64,000 nucleotides of DNA from an uncultured Clostridia bacterium. Lineage in GTDB: Bacteria; Bacillota; Clostridia; Christensenellales; Borkfalkiaceae. This document shows, in pieces, positions 16,797 to 25,061 of this stretch. The stretch's first letter is position 1, and the number at the start of each line of letters is the position of its first letter. The notes under the pieces were generated by a model that searched no databases, had not been told where the DNA came from, and saw nothing but the letters and a program-made list of their open reading frames with translations. The stretch is taken from positions 1-64,000 of the forward strand of contig CANQOT010000007.1 of the NCBI GenBank assembly GCA_947625555.1. The letters are read 5' to 3'. The translations under genes and the position numbers were made by a program.

Positions 16797-16823
16797 AAAG
16801 AAACGGCTTTTAGCCGTTTCTTT
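16797..16823 (+). terminator. Intrinsic terminator at the right end of the element
   Basis: Perfect 12-bp stem AAAGAAACGGCT/AGCCGTTTCTTT with a 3-nt loop followed by CCTTTT. It closes the plus-strand gene series that ends at 16603 or 16748. Confidence 0.8.
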
Positions 16824-16923
16824 CCTTTTACGCCTGCCGCTCCTCTTCGCAAAAAATCTTTCTGCAAAATCTTTTTTGCGAGAACAAAGACGTCATTTAT
16901 TTACGTCCGATTCGGACAGTGCA

Positions 16924-16955
16924 AAATCCCGATAGCAGTTTTGCTATCGGGATTT
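16924..16955. terminator. Long hairpin between element and island
   Basis: Perfect 14-bp stem AAATCCCGATAGCA with loop GTTT. The A-rich left arm and T-rich right arm make it able to terminate from either side: it faces the last element genes on one strand and the minus-strand gene ending at 17019 on the other. Nothing else is recognisable in 16749-17018. Confidence 0.65.
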
Positions 16956-17018
16956 GTCGTCTATCGTGAATGGATAAAGACGGCAGGGAGCAGTACTATG
17001 CTTCTCGGCCGGGTGGGG

Positions 17019-17651
17019 TTATTTGAAATAAATCCCGCGGGAGTTGCTCACAAGATCGCTTACGAGCGGGATCCTTTTGAGCATATGTTTCAGGCTGTCA
17101 AGAAGCGATCTTTTTGCGACGTCGATCCCGATCTCGCTCCCCAACGTTATGATCGAGGTCGTATTGACAACAACAAAACTTTGGTATATTTTTTGGAAGA
17201 TCGTCTCAAAGTCCTGTCCGCTTGATTTTTCAATCTCATCAAGTTGCAGGACAAGAGACTTCTTCCAATCGGGGTTGCCGTATTCAACGTCGAAAAAGAG
17301 CAGTTCGGGTTTTTCCGAATAATGATAGTCGGGGAGGCTCTTTTCGAGCTCCCGAATGCACTCTGTAAAGGTATTGGCGTTGAAACTCTCGTATATTTTT
17401 TGCGGTCTATGTTCCCAATTTGCGCCGTTGGCTTGTCCCGGGATAAAGAAATGAAAATCCATACCGCTTCGGGCATTGTAATAGTCCATTCCGCGCAGGA
17501 TAGAAAAAGCCTGCGGGTTGGAAGGGTTCAAAAACATCACGCCGATAACGCAGCGCGGGACATGGCTGAAATAAGCATTACATTGTTGTTCGATGTCGGA
17601 AAGGCCATGAGGTGCTTCCATAAGATATATGAACTCCTGTAAACGTTTCAT
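17019..17651 (-). CDS. Unknown protein of the ECF-sigma island
   Basis: 210 residues from the ATG at 17651. No family recognised; contains VIGVMFLNPSNPQAF, MDFHFFIPGQANG and ELLFFDVEYGNPDW, an alpha/beta look without signal peptide. An ECF-type promoter (17657-17688) lies immediately upstream and predicts transcription starting about 1-3 nt before this ATG, so the message would be leaderless; an alternative start at 17621 has AGGAG 12 nt upstream. Earlier in-frame starts would be upstream of the promoter and are rejected. Minus strand like the sigma operon. Confidence 0.6.
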   Translation of the reverse strand: MKRLQEFIYLMEAPHGLSDIEQQCNAYFSHVPRCVIGVMFLNPSNPQAFSILRGMDYYNARSGMDFHFFIPGQANGANWEHRPQKIYESFNANTFTECIRELEKSLPDYHYSEKPELLFFDVEYGNPDWKKSLVLQLDEIEKSSGQDFETIFQKIYQSFVVVNTTSIITLGSEIGIDVAKRSLLDSLKHMLKRIPLVSDLVSNSRGIYFK

Positions 17652-17656
17652 ACTCA

Positions 17657-17688
17657 TACAGACGAGTTGAAAGGGCAAAATGTTACAA
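17657..17688 (-). promoter_or_regulatory. ECF sigma promoter (site 1)
   Basis: Minus strand: TGTAACATTTTG, 11 nt, CGTCTGTATGA. The -35 and -10 elements are spaced exactly as in the promoters at 19333-19364 and 32303-32334. The CGTC -10 and GTAAC -35 are the standard form for extracytoplasmic-function sigma factors. Confidence 0.8.
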
Positions 17689-17783
17689 GATTTTTCAAAA
17701 AAATTTATTTTTCGACAAATATTATGAAAATTGCTCAAAAAGATCCCCGCTATACGGCGGGGAAAGGGGAAGGGGGTGGTCTG

Positions 17784-18461
17784 TTATTTTATCAAAGTTT
17801 GCACGAGATCGAGGAACTTGGGCTGCCCGTCAAATACGGTTTCAACATAATTCGTTAAATAGACGTACTCTTTACCCTTTCGAATTTGCGCTTCGACATG
17901 ATATATATCTACACCAAAATCAGGCTGCGGATCAGTATAAGACCAGTAGCGTATCTCATAAGAGGAAAGATTTTCGGTCACAAATTCATTTGTGATTTCC
18001 ACTTCGTGATATTGATAGTTTTCATTGCAAACAGCAACAAGTGTCATATTTACAAGCGAATCAAGGCTTGAGATAGTTGCGTGGTACATTATAACATCGC
18101 CGCTAACGCTGTCCGTCGTCTTTTGAACGGTGACGGTATACAACGTCTCGTCGATGTCAAACGCAAACTTTTTCATATCCGCATCCATTTCCTGCAAGGT
18201 GGAGTCGCTTATGACAAAGTTGTTCTCCAAATAGGCGGCGCCTTGTCCCAGCGGGCAAAAAACGAGAACACAGGCGATTACAACGGCGCAAGCCATGGCG
18301 CACGTCAGCCAAGATTTCAACTTCGAAGAGCTGCGCGGCGCGGGAGAGGGAGCGCCGTCGATGCGCGCCATCGTCTCCTGCAGGAACTTCTCGTCGCCTT
18401 CGGTCATGATCGCCCGTCTGTCTTTTTCGGCTTGTTGTTCAAGATATTTTTTGACTCTCAT
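17784..18461 (-). CDS. Single-pass membrane protein, candidate anti-sigma factor
   Basis: 225 residues. About 48 charged N-terminal residues (cytoplasmic), one membrane helix (~50-70, WLTCAMACAVVIACVLVFCP region) and ~150 extracytoplasmic residues. This is the topology of anti-sigma factors or sensor proteins encoded with ECF sigma genes, although I see no ZAS zinc motif. It starts 1 nt after the stop of the peptidase gene and so is coupled to it and driven by the ECF promoter at 19333-19364. Function inferred from context only. Confidence 0.65.
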   Translation of the reverse strand: MRVKKYLEQQAEKDRRAIMTEGDEKFLQETMARIDGAPSPAPRSSSKLKSWLTCAMACAVVIACVLVFCPLGQGAAYLENNFVISDSTLQEMDADMKKFAFDIDETLYTVTVQKTTDSVSGDVIMYHATISSLDSLVNMTLVAVCNENYQYHEVEITNEFVTENLSSYEIRYWSYTDPQPDFGVDIYHVEAQIRKGKEYVYLTNYVETVFDGQPKFLDLVQTLIK

Positions 18462-18462
18462 A

Positions 18463-19296
18463 CTAATAAATATTTACCGCCAGTGCGTCGTCTATTTTTG
18501 TTTGATAATCGATATCAAAGAAGTCGGAATCTCCGCTTTCGAAAAGCCCCGAGCTTACCGATACAAGATCGTAATGTTTGGTGCCTTCCGAAGTTACATA
18601 AGTATAGCTCTTATATCCATAGCCCACCATGATATGGGCCGTGCTCGATACGCGATAGGCATATGAATCATAATCGCTTCCCACATACATTTTCAACACA
18701 TTGTAACTACTTAAAAACAAAAGGATGGGTTGGTTGGTCTTCATATTGGTTTGGAGCTTGGCGTAATCCAAATCCCCCGAACTCATGCAGGAAGTGAAGC
18801 TGACGGATTTGCCCTTTTCCTTGCAATACCTTGTAAAACCGTCTTTGAACTGTTTTTCCGTCATTCCCACGCCGTCGCCCGCCATGTATTCGTACAGCTG
18901 CGAGATCAGGGCATTCGTGTATTGGTCGCCAATACTGTAAGCATAGGAGTTGAAGATCGGTTGCCCGGAGACATGGTTGGGGATGAGATTTTCGTCATAG
19001 CGGTCGTAGAAGGCGATTGCGTTCGCGCCTGCGATCGCGCCGCAGCAGCCGGCGACGGGTGCATAATTAAAAGTAGGGAAACGATAAGCCAAACAGTGCG
19101 TTGCGGTCAAGGTTTTGGAGGTATAGGGAATTTTAACGACTACGTTATAAGCCGATGAGGACGAATCGCCGTAAAATCCGTTCGTCTCTTGGTAGTAAAC
19201 GGGTTCGTCCTGTTCCGCATTCCGTAAGCATGCGGGCATCGTCCCCATACCCACTGCCATGAAAGCGCTCAAAACGATGGTTGCAAAATGTAACAT
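18463..19296 (-). CDS. Exported C39-like cysteine peptidase
   Basis: 277 residues; start at 19296 chosen because AAAGGAG lies 8-9 nt upstream, leaving a ~30-nt leader from the ECF promoter. Signal peptide (LHFATIVLSAFMAVGMGTMP) with a possible lipobox-like Cys. The catalytic-looking segment APVAGCCGAIAGANAIAFYD holds the nucleophile Cys, and AHIMVGYGY supplies the His, as in C39-like/papain-fold peptidases. No ABC transporter is attached, so this is not a bacteriocin exporter. It probably acts outside the membrane, perhaps on the neighbouring membrane protein or on exogenous peptides. Confidence 0.75.
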   Translation of the reverse strand: MLHFATIVLSAFMAVGMGTMPACLRNAEQDEPVYYQETNGFYGDSSSSAYNVVVKIPYTSKTLTATHCLAYRFPTFNYAPVAGCCGAIAGANAIAFYDRYDENLIPNHVSGQPIFNSYAYSIGDQYTNALISQLYEYMAGDGVGMTEKQFKDGFTRYCKEKGKSVSFTSCMSSGDLDYAKLQTNMKTNQPILLFLSSYNVLKMYVGSDYDSYAYRVSSTAHIMVGYGYKSYTYVTSEGTKHYDLVSVSSGLFESGDSDFFDIDYQTKIDDALAVNIY

Positions 19297-19332
19297 GTTT
19301 CTTTTCTCCTTTGTACAAAATGATTTCATTTA

Positions 19333-19364
19333 TATAGACGAAGTAAAGCAGAAAAATGTTACAA
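19333..19364 (-). promoter_or_regulatory. ECF sigma promoter (site 2)
   Basis: Minus strand: TGTAACATTTTT, 11 nt, CGTCTATATAA. It lies over the 3' end of the sigma gene and drives the peptidase and membrane-protein genes. Same spacing and nearly the same sequence as site 1 and site 3 (32303-32334). Confidence 0.85.
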
Positions 19365-19859
19365 AAAATTTTTGATTATTTTGTAGGCTCGGCTCACCCT
19401 CACGCGAACGTTGGTGCAGGTGATATGTAGCTCCTCGGCAATCTCTTGATGGCTGTATCCTTCCCAAACGTGTAAGTATATGATCTGTTGCGAAAGGGGA
19501 TCGAGATGTTTCAGTACCGCTTGCAGATCGGTATGCAAAATGGCGTTGTCGATGCTGAACGGAACTTGGATATTCTCGGTCAGAGCGATCTCTTCGTGGC
19601 GGAGGCGCAATAAGTCTGTTGCGTGGTTATCGGCAAGCCGCATGAGCCAAGTGGTAGGATAGATGATATCGCTTTCCGGCTTCAATGTGAGGAGGGAGAC
19701 GAAAACATCTTGTGCGATATCGTCTGCGGAGATCAATTTTCCGAAGCGGCGGTGAACATGAAGTTTTATTTTACTGTAATATGCGTCATACAGTTCCTTG
19801 AACGCACTGCTATCCGTAGCGATCCTTCGTAGCAAGCGATTAAAGTGTTGTGGATCCAT
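19359..19859 (-). CDS. ECF-family RNA polymerase sigma factor
   Basis: 166 residues. Region 2 is visible as AFKELYDAYYSKIKLHVHRRFGKLISADDIAQDVFVSLL followed by TWLMRLADNHATDLLR; region 4 as LDPLSQQIIYLHVWEGYSHQEIAEELHITCTNVRVRVSRAYKIIKNFL region. Normal ECF length without region 3 or C-terminal extension. It follows the XRE gene by 13 nt and precedes the two target genes. I infer it recognises TGTAAC-CGTCTR promoters found at 17657, 19333 and 32303. Confidence 0.93.
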   Translation of the reverse strand: MDPQHFNRLLRRIATDSSAFKELYDAYYSKIKLHVHRRFGKLISADDIAQDVFVSLLTLKPESDIIYPTTWLMRLADNHATDLLRLRHEEIALTENIQVPFSIDNAILHTDLQAVLKHLDPLSQQIIYLHVWEGYSHQEIAEELHITCTNVRVRVSRAYKIIKNFL

Positions 19860-19872
19860 AATTTATCCTTAT

Positions 19873-20223
19873 CTATGGGGCATCGTTTGGGTCGATCATG
19901 TTATCAAGGAGTTCGCTAATGGCCGCTCGTTGCTTGTTCGATAGCTGTCCGATCTTTTTCAGAAGCTCCTTATCTTCGGAGCTGACGGGCATAACGTCCT
20001 CATCGTTGCAGAACAATGCGTAGGGGTAGATCTCCAACGCCTGTATGATCTTTTCGAGAGCGGGGATCGTGGGGATATAGTTCTTTTTTGGGAACCAATT
20101 CCTGATCCCGACCTCGGAAACGCCCGAGAGTTCCGATAAGTCCTTAAAGGAAAGATCCCGCGCCTTCATGAAATAGAGGATGCGATCTTTAATTAAATGT
20201 GTAAGTTCCGTATCAGTTGCCAT
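19873..20223 (-). CDS. XRE-family regulator with C-terminal extension
   Basis: 116 residues; start at 20223 chosen because GGAG lies 5 nt upstream (an in-frame ATG 42 nt earlier has no site). HTH: DRILYFMKARDLSFKDLSELSGVSEVGIRNWF, then IPTIPALEKIIQALEIYPYALF. The tail (EDKELLKKIGQLSNKQRAAISELLDNM) is helical. TATAAT sits just upstream of the GGAG, so the leader would be extremely short. It probably governs expression of the sigma gene 13 nt downstream. Confidence 0.82.
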   Translation of the reverse strand: MATDTELTHLIKDRILYFMKARDLSFKDLSELSGVSEVGIRNWFPKKNYIPTIPALEKIIQALEIYPYALFCNDEDVMPVSSEDKELLKKIGQLSNKQRAAISELLDNMIDPNDAP

Positions 20224-20364
20224 CGTATCTCCATTATAATACATTGTTTTGTGAAATCTAAACAACCGTTGTTAAGTTTTGATTAAACGATTATTAAGTT
20301 TTAGAAAACAGCCATTGCGTCCCCCCGTAGACGGGGGAAGGCTACGAACTTCGTCGCGGGGGTT

Positions 20365-22629
20365 TCAGGCGGATTTGGTGAGTTTGACGGCGAGGACGGT
20401 CATGTCGTCCTCCGCTACGCCGTGGTAGCGCTCCAAAGCGTTCCGCAAAATCTCCTCGGCGAGCGACTGCGGATTGAGCGGGTGCATGCGCGAAAGATAG
20501 GCGCAAAGCTCCGAAGAGGAGCCGAATGCCGCCGTGATACCGTCGCTCATAAACACCATAAAATCGTTTTCTTTGAGCTCCACGCGCAAGACGGCGGGGT
20601 GCACCGCTTCGAGCACGCCCATGGGAAGCGATTCCCCCTCCAAGACCTGCAACGTCTCTCCCGAGAGGACAAAGCCGACGGGCGAGCCGATCTTGACGAT
20701 ATCCGCGATGCCCGTATCGAGGTTGACGGCGGCGAGGTCCAGGCACGAGAAGGTCTCTTCCGTCGAAAACGCGATGAGGCTGTTCACCGTCCCGAGCACC
20801 GTCTCCGAGGGCATCTTCGCCTTATAAAAACTTTCGAGCAGAGAGAGGGTGTGGTCGGAGACGTCGTGCGCCGCCTCTCCGCTGCCCATACCGTCGGAGA
20901 GGGCGACGATGAACCGCCTCTCGTCGATTTTGAGGATGGAATGGGTATCCCCGCTGGCCGTCTCGCCCTCTTTGGGGCAGGAAGCGATGCCGAACGCCGC
21001 ATCGAAGCAGGGCTTACGCCGGAAAATGAAGCAAGCGCGGTCGGAAGTCAGGGGGATCTTCTCGGAGAGGGCGAGGGGTACGCCGAGGGCCTTGGAGAGG
21101 ATCTGCGCGACCCGCTTGCCCGATGCGTTGCTCTCGAGGGTGAGGGAGACGGTCTCATTGACGCCCTCGCCGTATAAAAAGATCTCCGAGCTCAACAGCC
21201 CCTCCTTCGCGAGGGCGGCGGAGATGATGCTCTCCTCATCCGAAAAGACGAACTCCTCGCTCTGTTCGAGGGCGATATCCCGCAAAATTTCGCTCACGCC
21301 ATGCGCCTGACGGGCGAGGAGCTGCCGTCCCTCCCGCGCCGCTTCCAGTTCGAGCGCAACGCGGCCGTAATCTTCGAGGTGTTTGTTGAGGGCGAAGAGG
21401 AGCCCCGCGGAATTTTGGCACATCCGTGAAAGCTCGACGGGCAGGTCGATGAGGTTGACCTTGCCCTTTGCTTTCCCGACGGCGATGAGTTTATCGAGGC
21501 TCGCATAGAGCCCTCCCCGCTCGCAGTTGGCGCGGGAAGGGCAACCGTCGCAGAGGCTTCGCAAAAGTTTTCCGCGCAGTTTGACGGCCGATCCGTCCTC
21601 GGGCTCTTTCCAATCGAAGGCCGATTCGATCTCGCGGAAGAGGGAGCTCACCTCGAAGAGCTGTTCTCCGACGGCGCGGCGGCTCCTGTTGACGGCGATG
21701 CGCGGGAGGGTGCGTTCGCGGTAGAAAAGCAGCGTTTTCTTGGCGCGGCGCATAAGTTTTTCGGGAAGAGAGAGGACGAGCACGACGGGCAGGGCACAGG
21801 AGATGAGCGTGAGGACGATCTCGAGAGTGGTGCGCGCGAACAGGCCGTCGAGATACATCGCCGCGGGGAATACGGCCAGAAGGGCGAGGGCGGCGGCCGT
21901 CTTGCCGTAGGGGACGACGAGCAGCATCGCCGAGGCAAAGATGGCGTAGTAGGCGAGGGGGATAAGGCTTGCCCGTGCGACGCACAGGGGGAAGGAGAGC
22001 ACGACGGCGAAGGGGGCGGCCGCGGCGTTTTTCAAAAGCACGACGGCAAAGAGGAGCGCCGTGAGCGAGATGGCATAGAAAAATTCGTTCCCGAGCGAAA
22101 AGATGGCACCCATGCCCGTGAAGAGCCACATCAAAGCGATCTCCACGAGCTCTCCCGCCGAGAGTTTGCAGCGGAACGCGCGGTGCAAGACGGCCGAGAG
22201 CCCGCCCTCGAAGAGGAGGGACATGAGGACGAAGAACGCGCCGAGGATGAGCTTTTGCAACGTGGGCGAGAGGGGAAGGAGGGCATAGCCCGCATGGGGG
22301 AACAAAAAGATAAAGGGGAGCTGGGCGGCGAGCGCAAAGAGCAGCCGTTCGTAGCCGATCTTGCGGCGGAAGCGGCGGTAGAGGCACGTCACGACGAGGA
22401 AGAACGCCGCCTGAATGAGCGCGGAGAGGAAGGCGTAGAGGTCGGCGCGCGCGGCCGAAGCGGCGACATATTCCCCGCACAGGAGGAAGGGGTCGAGCCC
22501 GCAGGCGATGCCCGCAAAGAAGAGGGCGAAGGAGAGCGGTTCGCGGCAGGGGAGCGCAAAGTTCAAGAGCGCCATGGCGGCGGCAATGAGAAGGTAGGTG
22601 AGCACCGTCTTTTTTTCGACGCGTTTCAT
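20365..22629 (-). CDS. spoIIE: Stage II sporulation protein E (PP2C phosphatase)
   Basis: 754 residues. N-terminal ~300 residues are a run of about ten membrane helices; a central region contains a Cys-cluster (LCDGCPSRANC) typical of SpoIIE; the C-terminal ~200 residues form the PP2C domain with SDGMGSGEAA and MVFMSDGITAAF metal-binding motifs. SpoIIE dephosphorylates SpoIIAA to release SigF in the forespore and helps polar septation, so this organism has an endospore programme. A Spo0A-type box is upstream (22710-22716). Gene runs alone on the minus strand. Confidence 0.95.
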   Translation of the reverse strand: MKRVEKKTVLTYLLIAAAMALLNFALPCREPLSFALFFAGIACGLDPFLLCGEYVAASAARADLYAFLSALIQAAFFLVVTCLYRRFRRKIGYERLLFALAAQLPFIFLFPHAGYALLPLSPTLQKLILGAFFVLMSLLFEGGLSAVLHRAFRCKLSAGELVEIALMWLFTGMGAIFSLGNEFFYAISLTALLFAVVLLKNAAAAPFAVVLSFPLCVARASLIPLAYYAIFASAMLLVVPYGKTAAALALLAVFPAAMYLDGLFARTTLEIVLTLISCALPVVLVLSLPEKLMRRAKKTLLFYRERTLPRIAVNRSRRAVGEQLFEVSSLFREIESAFDWKEPEDGSAVKLRGKLLRSLCDGCPSRANCERGGLYASLDKLIAVGKAKGKVNLIDLPVELSRMCQNSAGLLFALNKHLEDYGRVALELEAAREGRQLLARQAHGVSEILRDIALEQSEEFVFSDEESIISAALAKEGLLSSEIFLYGEGVNETVSLTLESNASGKRVAQILSKALGVPLALSEKIPLTSDRACFIFRRKPCFDAAFGIASCPKEGETASGDTHSILKIDERRFIVALSDGMGSGEAAHDVSDHTLSLLESFYKAKMPSETVLGTVNSLIAFSTEETFSCLDLAAVNLDTGIADIVKIGSPVGFVLSGETLQVLEGESLPMGVLEAVHPAVLRVELKENDFMVFMSDGITAAFGSSSELCAYLSRMHPLNPQSLAEEILRNALERYHGVAEDDMTVLAVKLTKSA

Positions 22630-22661
22630 AGAGGTTCCTTTCCCAAAGAGAGTTTTTTGTC

Positions 22662-22716
22662 ATTATAAAGGAACGGCGAACGCATACGGGCGGGGATACC
22701 GTCTACCCTTGTCGAA
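22662..22716 (-). promoter_or_regulatory. spoIIE promoter region with Spo0A box
   Basis: Minus strand -10 TATAAT at 22667-22662 without a good -35 at normal spacing, as expected for an activator-dependent promoter. TGTCGAA (22710-22716; TTCGACA on the coding strand) is a perfect 0A box about 55-60 bp before the predicted start, the place from which Spo0A activates spoIIE in Bacillus. Confidence 0.65.
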
Positions 22717-22863
22717 TAATGGGAGAAAGGCTTTTTTGCGGATATACACCGCGTTTTTTTGAAATTCTACTCCCGGTAGAGTGCATAAAAATCCGATAGA
22801 ATCCCCAAAATCCGAGGTGGATTTTCCCATTTTCGGAGTAGGACGGGGGAGGAAAGAAGTAGG

Positions 22864-22892
22864 TTGCCTTTTTGGGCCTTCCCGCGTAGAAT
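22864..22892 (+). promoter_or_regulatory. SigA promoter of the PAQR gene
   Basis: TTGCCT (22864-22869), 17-bp spacer, TAGAAT (22887-22892); the start codon follows 27 nt later with GGGAGG in between. Confidence 0.7.
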
Positions 22893-22918
22893 GGGAGAAA
22901 AAACAACGGGAGGCGGCT

Positions 22919-23587
22919 ATGGAAACCGCAATGACGGCTCCTTCGAGAGCAAAATCTTTACCGCGCTATACCAAGGGGGAGGAGATCTTCAACGCCGTAT
23001 CGCACATCGTGGGCGGGGCGTTCGGGCTGTGCGCATGGCTCACGCTCGCACTGCGGGCGCACGGGACGGCGGAACAGCTCTCCGTCGCCGCATTCGGCGT
23101 CTCGATCATCGTCCTCTATACGATGAGTGCGCTCTACCATTTCCTGCCCGTGGGCAGGGCGAAGCGGGTGTTCCGCATCTTCGACCACTGCACGATCTTC
23201 CTCCTCATCGCGGGCACCTATACGCCCTACTGCCTCATTCCCCTTTACGGGACGACGGTGGGGTGGACGGTCTTTGCCGCGCAATGGGTGTGCGCCGCGG
23301 CGGGCATCACGATGAACGCCATCCGCATGAACAACAAGGTCGTCAAGGGCATCTCGATGGCCCTCTATGTCGTGATGGGTTGGATGGCGATCGCCTTCAT
23401 TCCCGCTCTCCTGCCCCGCGTCTCCGCGGCATGCTTTTGGCTCCTTCTTGCGGGCGGGATCGCCTACACCGCGGGCATCGCCTTCTTCGCCTTCGGAAAG
23501 AAGGTCCGCTATTTTCACTCCGTTTGGCACCTCTTCGTGCTCCTCGGCACGGCGCTCCAATTCGCGAGCATCCTGCTCATGATCTGA
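22919..23587 (+). CDS. PAQR/hemolysin III family membrane protein
   Basis: 222 residues from the ATG 7 nt after GGGAGG; a longer frame would cover the promoter. Seven predicted membrane helices. Family residues are present: FNAVSHIVGG near the start (S and H), LYTMSALYHFLP with the second His, and HSVWHLFVLLGTALQF near the end with two His, the zinc site of PAQR proteins. Bacterial members (YqfA/hemolysin III) have uncertain roles in lipid or sensing metabolism. Monocistronic, ending at the terminator 23625-23657. Confidence 0.9.
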   Translation: METAMTAPSRAKSLPRYTKGEEIFNAVSHIVGGAFGLCAWLTLALRAHGTAEQLSVAAFGVSIIVLYTMSALYHFLPVGRAKRVFRIFDHCTIFLLIAGTYTPYCLIPLYGTTVGWTVFAAQWVCAAAGITMNAIRMNNKVVKGISMALYVVMGWMAIAFIPALLPRVSAACFWLLLAGGIAYTAGIAFFAFGKKVRYFHSVWHLFVLLGTALQFASILLMI

Positions 23588-23624
23588 ACGGGAGAAAGAC
23601 GGGCCGCCCGCCGTATGCGATAGC

Positions 23625-23657
23625 GAAAAGGACAACGAAAAATTCGTTGTCCTTTTC
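23625..23657 (+). terminator. Terminator of the PAQR gene
   Basis: Stem GAAAAGGACAACGAA with its exact complement and a 3-nt A loop, ending CCTTTTC. Strong 15-bp hairpin. Confidence 0.85.
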
Positions 23658-23674
23658 TCATAAGGCGTGCAAGC

Positions 23675-23698
23675 GATCGTTTGGCGACGGTCGAGTTT
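23675..23698 (+). repeat. Upstream copy of a 24-25 nt direct repeat
   Basis: GATCGTTTGGCGACGGTCGA plus GTTT resembles 23924-23948 (GATTGTTTGGCGACGATCGG plus AGTTT), with about 22 matching positions. The second copy contains the 3' strand of the closing helix of the RNA at 23796-23993; this first copy lies before its promoter. Confidence 0.6.
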
Positions 23699-23759
23699 CA
23701 CATATATTGAATTTGAAATATATAGATTTTCGCAAGATTTTTTCTTAAAAAAATTCAAT

Positions 23760-23789
23760 TTGACAAATCCGCCCATTTTGTGATATACT
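23760..23789 (+). promoter_or_regulatory. Strong SigA promoter of the structured RNA
   Basis: TTGACA (23760-23765), 18-bp spacer, TATACT (23784-23789) with TG one base before the -10 (extended -10). The predicted start, ~7 nt after the -10, coincides with the first base of the RNA's closing helix at 23796. Confidence 0.85.
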
Positions 23790-23795
23790 GAATAT

Positions 23796-23993
23796 GCCAA
23801 ACAATCATGAGCCCATGGCGGGAGCACGGGCTTTTTATTTCCATGACACATACTACCCTTGTACGAATTTGGCAGGACTGCAAATTCCAGTGACGAGGGT
23901 AGGATCATTCCGTGCTTCATCATGATTGTTTGGCGACGATCGGAGTTTGCGTTTTGTAGCGCGCCGGCTTCGGTCGGCGCACTTTTTATTTTT
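23796..23993 (+). ncRNA. Structured RNA of unknown class, ~198 nt, ncRNA or leader
   Basis: Perfect 15-bp closing helix: 23796-23810 (GCCAAACAATCATGA) with 23920-23934. Inside: a hairpin 811-817/825-831 of the same series (GCCC...GGGC) followed by TTTTTATTT, and a two-part arm pairing 23853-23862 (CTACCCTTGT) with 23893-23902 and GAATTTG (23865-23871) with CAAATTC (23881-23887). After the closing helix comes a terminator, GCGCCGGC-TTCG-GTCGGCGC (23961-23980), and TTTTTATTTTT. The ribosome site of the next gene begins directly after the U tract. I do not recognise it as tmRNA, 6S, SRP, RNase P, T-box or a riboswitch class I know. It could be an independent ncRNA or an attenuating leader. Confidence 0.7.
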
Positions 23994-24005
23994 GAGGAGC
24001 AAAAT

Positions 24006-25061
24006 ATGTACAGAGAGTACCAAGACGTCCGCATTAAGAGGAATTTGAAATATGTGAAGAGGCTTTCTTTGATTGCGCTTATTTTATGTGCCCTTTGTAC
24101 ATATACATATCTTTTCTGGAAGTGGTATCTGTATGATTGGATGAGTTCACATCCGCAGGACCTTTCCTGGTCTTATATCTGTAATTTTTGGGGCGGAGAG
24201 GAATTTTGGAGAGACACTCTGGACCCGTATAAAACGGCAGATTTGGCGAAGGAGATAACCTGGGACTTTATCTATTGTTTGGGATATTTTGAGCTCGCAA
24301 TTTTTACTTATTTCTTTTCAAAAAATTTCGCGCAAAAGCCCTTTGTATGGAGAATGAAGCTCCAAAGACAAGCTCGTTTTGCGTCAAATAATGAAATGAA
24401 AGAAAGTTATAAAGAATCAAGTCAAAATAATGATGTTACGCGAATTAAGATTTATATCATTGTCAATTTTATTCCCGTTGCCGTATTTGTTGTAATGATT
24501 TTTGCATGTATAATCGCGCTCATGGCGGGAACGTACGGAACTATTTCCGACGATGTAAAATCGGTTTCTTATCACCTCGGCGGCATGCTTCTCTCCCATC
24601 TCTTCCTTATAATTTCAAGCGGGTTTCTCATTCAAAACTGTGTTCTCATCAAGCGGGAATGGAAAACAAACCCGCCCCCGTTTTTGCTTGAAAAACAACA
24701 ACAAGCGGAAGAGGAACGGCAGAAAGCGGAAGAGGAGGCCCAAAAGCAAAAACAAGAACGGGACACCGCAACTTGCAAAGCGCTCCTTGAGGAGTGCGGC
24801 ATGCAGTTTTTCATCGAATACTACCCGCAGATCAAGCGGCTTCCTATCCCCGACATCAACGTGTCCGACCACTACTTTCCCGAGCGGCAAGTGCGCCTTT
24901 CCGCCGCGAAAAAAATTGTCGATTCGGGGCTGACGGAATGTGCGTTGCACTACATTACCGAGACGTTCGGCGACGTGTTTTCAAGCGAAATCATCGAGCA
25001 GGCGAAAACCATTTTGAACGAAATAGAAAATAAAAAAGGAGAACAAAATGAAAACAATTAA
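24006..25061 (+). CDS. Unknown membrane protein with coiled coil
   Basis: 351 residues; ATG chosen for GAGGAG 6 nt upstream. Four predicted membrane helices: ~18-38, ~90-110, ~140-165 and ~183-203. Then a Glu/Gln/Lys-rich coiled coil (~218-255, QQQAEEERQKAEEEAQKQKQ region) and a ~95-residue cytoplasmic C-terminal domain. No family recognised. It sits directly behind the terminator of the structured RNA and overlaps the next gene by 14 nt, so the three form one locus. Base composition is clearly AT-richer in the membrane part than in neighbouring core genes, suggesting acquisition. Confidence 0.7.
   Translation: MYREYQDVRIKRNLKYVKRLSLIALILCALCTYTYLFWKWYLYDWMSSHPQDLSWSYICNFWGGEEFWRDTLDPYKTADLAKEITWDFIYCLGYFELAIFTYFFSKNFAQKPFVWRMKLQRQARFASNNEMKESYKESSQNNDVTRIKIYIIVNFIPVAVFVVMIFACIIALMAGTYGTISDDVKSVSYHLGGMLLSHLFLIISSGFLIQNCVLIKREWKTNPPPFLLEKQQQAEEERQKAEEEAQKQKQERDTATCKALLEECGMQFFIEYYPQIKRLPIPDINVSDHYFPERQVRLSAAKKIVDSGLTECALHYITETFGDVFSSEIIEQAKTILNEIENKKGEQNENN

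Noticed and set aside
16758..17225. 155-codon plus-strand ORF
   Set aside because: Crosses two strong terminator hairpins and overlaps the minus-strand gene; sequence looks non-coding.
18463..19296. Bacteriocin-processing ABC transporter (PCAT)
   Set aside because: Only an exported peptidase domain is encoded; there are no transporter helices or ATPase motifs, and no double-glycine precursor nearby.
23760..23993. T-box, c-di-GMP, cobalamin or SAM riboswitch at the structured RNA
   Set aside because: Diagnostic conserved segments (T-box AGGGUGGNACCGCG, B12 box, SAM K-turn pattern) are missing; left as unknown class.
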